From an uncultured Veillonella sp. (GTDB lineage Bacteria; Bacillota; Negativicutes; Veillonellales; Veillonellaceae): DNA of 7,623 nt. The notes under the pieces were generated by a model that was not told the DNA's origin, did no database searches, and saw only the letters and a list, made by a program, of their open reading frames with translations. Where the stretch lies: assembly GCA_900552715.1 (NCBI GenBank), contig USAV01000086.1:1-7623 (forward strand). Direction: 5' to 3'. Below, in pieces: positions 5,644 to 7,623 of this stretch (its first letter is position 1; every line of letters begins with the position of its first letter). A program made the position numbers and the translations under genes.

Positions 5644-5657
5644 CCTTAGTATATCAT
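5628..5657 (+). promoter_or_regulatory. Candidate promoter for the aldo/keto reductase
   Basis: TTGATT (5628-5633) is a fair -35 box, with either TATATC (5650-5655) at 16 bases or TATCAT (5652-5657) at 18 bases as -10. It overlaps the oppositely directed adaptor promoter, so the two may compete. Transcription would start near 5663, about 57 bases before the start codon. Confidence 0.35.
5648..5656 (-). promoter_or_regulatory. Extended -10 promoter for the adaptor lipoprotein
   Basis: TGATATACT on the minus strand is a good extended -10 element. No good -35 box is visible at 16-18 bases. Transcription would start near 5641, leaving a leader of about 33 bases that contains the AGGAAG ribosome site. 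Confidence 0.48.
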
Positions 5658-5719
5658 AAAATCAATTAGAATTGTATGAAAGCTAATTCCTTTAATTAAT
5701 GGATATAACGGAGGTTCTC

Positions 5720-6571
5720 ATGGAAGAACGGATGGATTTTAGAATTTTAAATAACGGTAGCTTTATTCCCTCTATCGGTTATGGTACCTACAAAACAGGT
5801 AGCGAAGGGGAAACAGAACAAGCCGTCACTAATGCATTAAACGTAGGTTATCGATTACTCGATACAGCTGCCTACTACGGCAACGAAGAGGCCGTTGGCA
5901 AAGGCATCAAAGCATCTGGCGTTAAACGTACTGACATCGTTATTACCACAAAAATTTGGCATACCGACGCGGGCTACGATAATACGATGCGTGCTGTTGA
6001 AAGCTCCTTGAAAAAATTAGACACTAATTATATCGATATTATGCTCGTACATCAACCCCTTGGCGACTATTATGGTTCTTGGCGCGCCATGGAAGAGTTA
6101 TACGATCAAAACGTATTGCGTGGGTTAGGCCTATCTAACTTTTACGAAGACCGATTAATCGACTTACTATATCACTGCAATGTGAAACCTGTGGTAAACC
6201 AAATTGAATGTCACCCGTTCAACCAACGCCAATCTCTTATCCAATTGATGAGAAAACATCAAGTAGTGGGCATGGCTTGGTCTCCATTCACTCGTGACCG
6301 CCAACCTATTTTTGACCATCCTATCATCAAAAGCTTGGCTGAAAAATACGGCGTGTCTAAACATCAAATCATCTTGCGTTGGCACATTCAACGTGGCATC
6401 ATTCCATTGCCAAAGGCAAATAACGTGAGCCACATGGAAGCTAACTTTGATGTATTCGATTTCAAACTTACAAACATTGACATGGACGTTATGGAATTAT
6501 TAGACCAACAAGACTTCTTGGAAGATCACCATACAGCGCCAGGTCTTGAACGACTTTTACAACTTAAATAA
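5720..6571 (+). CDS. Aldo/keto reductase (2,5-diketo-gluconate reductase-like)
   Basis: A 283-residue cytoplasmic NADPH-dependent oxidoreductase with the TIM-barrel aldo/keto reductase fold, reducing aldehydes or ketones to alcohols. The full catalytic tetrad is present: Asp48 in LLDTAAYYGNE, Tyr53 in the same motif, Lys78 in ITTKIW and His111 in LVHQP. LGLSNF (136-141) and VVNQIECHP (158-166) are the usual barrel motifs, and IPLPKANNVSHMEAN (228-242) is the cofactor phosphate-binding region, with Lys232 in the expected place. Length is normal. The ATG at 5720 has GGAGG (5710-5714) 5 bases upstream, so it is preferred to the ATG at 5699, which would put that site inside the gene; ATG 5732 is a weaker alternative. 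It is transcribed divergently from the adaptor and alone in its unit. The physiological substrate cannot be read from the sequence. Confidence 0.95.
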   Translation: MEERMDFRILNNGSFIPSIGYGTYKTGSEGETEQAVTNALNVGYRLLDTAAYYGNEEAVGKGIKASGVKRTDIVITTKIWHTDAGYDNTMRAVESSLKKLDTNYIDIMLVHQPLGDYYGSWRAMEELYDQNVLRGLGLSNFYEDRLIDLLYHCNVKPVVNQIECHPFNQRQSLIQLMRKHQVVGMAWSPFTRDRQPIFDHPIIKSLAEKYGVSKHQIILRWHIQRGIIPLPKANNVSHMEANFDVFDFKLTNIDMDVMELLDQQDFLEDHHTAPGLERLLQLK

Positions 6572-6575
6572 ATAT

Positions 6576-6633
6576 AAAACAAAACCACTTATATCTACTC
6601 CACTAGGAATAGATATAAGTGGTTTATTTTATT
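6576..6633. terminator. Two-sided terminator between the reductase and azlD
   Basis: AAACCACTTATATCTA (6582-6597) and TAGATATAAGTGGTTT (6610-6625) form a perfect 16-bp stem. The 12-base loop can add TCC/GGA pairs. On the plus strand TTTATTTTATT follows, and on the minus strand TTTTGTTTT follows, so it can end both convergent transcripts. It starts 10 bases after the reductase stop and ends just before the azlD stop. Confidence 0.87.
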
Positions 6634-6638
6634 GCATT

Positions 6639-6977
6639 TTATTTAGGCACATTAAATACAGCTTGAACAAGTATCATATAAATCACTGTACCGGCAGCAA
6701 TCGATATGAGCATGTTACGTTTCCACAAATGTAATCCAACCGTAACAACTAATGCTATAAGCTCAGGGATACCATAGGGATATGCTAAAACGACGGTTTC
6801 CTTAAAGGTATATACAACGAGCATGCCCATAACGGCAGCCGGCAAAGCCTTACCTAAAAAGAGTACAAAATCTGGCGCCTTTTTTCCTGGTGGAAATACG
6901 AGGAAGGCACCAAAACGAGTAAGTAATGTACCGGCTACAACAATAGCAACGGTGATGACCATTTCTGTACTAGTCAA
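6639..6977 (-). CDS. azlD: Branched-chain amino acid exporter small subunit AzlD
   Basis: A 112-residue inner-membrane protein of the AzlD family, partner of AzlC in exporting branched-chain amino acids and analogues such as azaleucine. It is almost wholly hydrophobic, with about four membrane segments (roughly 6-20, 38-57, 62-83 and 88-107). Family features are the early TRFGAFLVFP (20-29), LGKALPAAVMGMLVVY (41-56) and WKRNMLISIAAGTVIYM (85-101). The start is taken as TTG at 6977, because GGAGG (6986-6990) lies 8 bases upstream; the next ATG (6962) has no ribosome site. With this start the gene overlaps the end of azlC by 8 bases, a common arrangement for this pair that suggests coupled, near-equal translation. 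The upstream open frame to TTG 7004 would swallow the ribosome site. The substrate is inferred from the family. Confidence 0.9.
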   Translation of the reverse strand: MTSTEMVITVAIVVAGTLLTRFGAFLVFPPGKKAPDFVLFLGKALPAAVMGMLVVYTFKETVVLAYPYGIPELIALVVTVGLHLWKRNMLISIAAGTVIYMILVQAVFNVPK

Positions 6978-7623
6978 GATGTACACCTCCCCACTTATAC
7001 GCAATATAGCAGGCTACTAGCATACAGCTCATAGATAAAAGCATAAAGAGCGATTTGCCTACCAATAAGAGCATAACTATCGCCATAGCGGCACCAGCTA
7101 CGCCAAAGGCTCTTATCTTGTTATTTTTTGCGTTGAGCAGCATTTCAAGGAATACCACAATAAATAGCCCAGGCAATACAAAATCGATGCCCCGTAAATC
7201 TACGGTAGCCAAGAGATTGCCAAACAGACCACCTATGAAGGTGCTAAATACCCAAAATATATAGTTAAGCCAAGACACGTGGAAATAAAACCACTTCTCA
7301 TCTACATCTTCAGGTAATTTAGTCCCCATATTGATGGCAAAACTTTCATCACACATCCAAGCAACGGTGGGGAACCATTTCCACCCCATATGAATATAAC
7401 GTTGAAGCGCAGACAAACCGTAGAAGAAATGGCGGCCATTAACGAACATGGTCAGTATAAACGCATTAATCGGATCAAAGCCAGCCACCAACATACCAAT
7501 CGTCACAAACTCCATGGAGCCTGCAAAAATGGTAGCCGCCAAAACGGGCGCCGTCCACCAAGGCAACCCCTGACTGGTAGCATATAGACCAAAACCTAAA
7601 CCAATAACAAATAAGCTTATACC
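6970..7623 (-). CDS. azlC: Branched-chain amino acid exporter large subunit AzlC, 5' end outside window
   Basis: The last 217 codons of AzlC, the large membrane subunit of the LIV-E-type amino acid exporter. The frame is open to the right edge and begins GISLFVIGLGFGLYATSQG; family members are about 230-240 residues, so only some 15-25 residues are missing. Visible family features include GSMEFVTIGMLVAG, then LTMFVNGRHFFYGLS (the N-x-R-x-x-x-Y-G-like motif), then WMCDESFAI (the DE-SFA motif after the first half), followed by several further membrane segments rich in Leu, Val and Met. The stop codon TAG (6970-6972) lies inside the start of azlD. The promoter and any linked regulator, often an Lrp or AzlB-like protein, lie outside the window. 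Confidence 0.93.
   Translation of the reverse strand, partial: GISLFVIGLGFGLYATSQGLPWWTAPVLAATIFAGSMEFVTIGMLVAGFDPINAFILTMFVNGRHFFYGLSALQRYIHMGWKWFPTVAWMCDESFAINMGTKLPEDVDEKWFYFHVSWLNYIFWVFSTFIGGLFGNLLATVDLRGIDFVLPGLFIVVFLEMLLNAKNNKIRAFGVAGAAMAIVMLLLVGKSLFMLLSMSCMLVACYIAYKWGGVHLD

Noticed and set aside
6167..6433. 88-codon minus-strand frame
   Set aside because: It is antisense to the well-supported aldo/keto reductase and has no recognisable protein features.
1..7623. A new multi-gene defence, mobile or biosynthetic system
   Set aside because: All seven genes belong to recognisable common families with ordinary operon structure, and no transposase, integrase, toxin-antitoxin, nuclease or secondary-metabolism gene is seen.

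Overview
The window looks like ordinary chromosome from a diderm Firmicute of the Negativicutes, most likely a Veillonella relative. The proteins are Firmicute-like and the Shine-Dalgarno sites are strong (GGAGG, AGGAGG), yet one gene encodes an RND-type periplasmic adaptor lipoprotein, which implies an outer membrane. The genus is inferred from protein style and base composition, not from a database search. I see no tRNA, rRNA, CRISPR array, insertion sequence, phage gene or defence system.

Layout, left to right: (1) 1-812, minus strand, the amino-terminal 270 codons of the glutamate synthase large subunit (gltB), which runs off the left edge. (2) 813-1266, a 454-base intergenic region holding a gltB leader and promoter, several palindromes, a strong hairpin terminator and two copies of a 44-bp repeat. 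(3) 1267-3331, minus strand, a likely two-gene operon: an Eis-like GNAT acetyltransferase, then an RluA/RluD-family pseudouridine synthase one base downstream. A six-copy pentanucleotide repeat lies in front of it. (4) 3461-5608, minus strand, an RND adaptor lipoprotein followed by a DUF2156 protein, closed by a 12-bp-stem terminator. The DUF2156 gene has an excellent Shine-Dalgarno site but no ATG, GTG or TTG at the right distance; an ATT sits there instead. (5) 5609-5719, a compact divergent promoter region with an interrupted palindrome. (6) 5720-6571, plus strand, an aldo/keto reductase, ending at a two-sided terminator shared with the convergent genes. (7) 6639-7623, minus strand, azlD and most of azlC, a branched-chain amino acid exporter pair with overlapping reading frames; azlC runs off the right edge.

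The genes serve separate functions: nitrogen assimilation, RNA modification, acetylation, envelope efflux, carbonyl reduction and amino acid export. I found no evidence that they form one new system. The most interesting signals are regulatory or structural: the ATT start, the ATG-bearing pentanucleotide repeat, the paired GTATAC palindromes around the gltB promoter, and the linker-broken hairpin of an adaptor that has no pump next to it.
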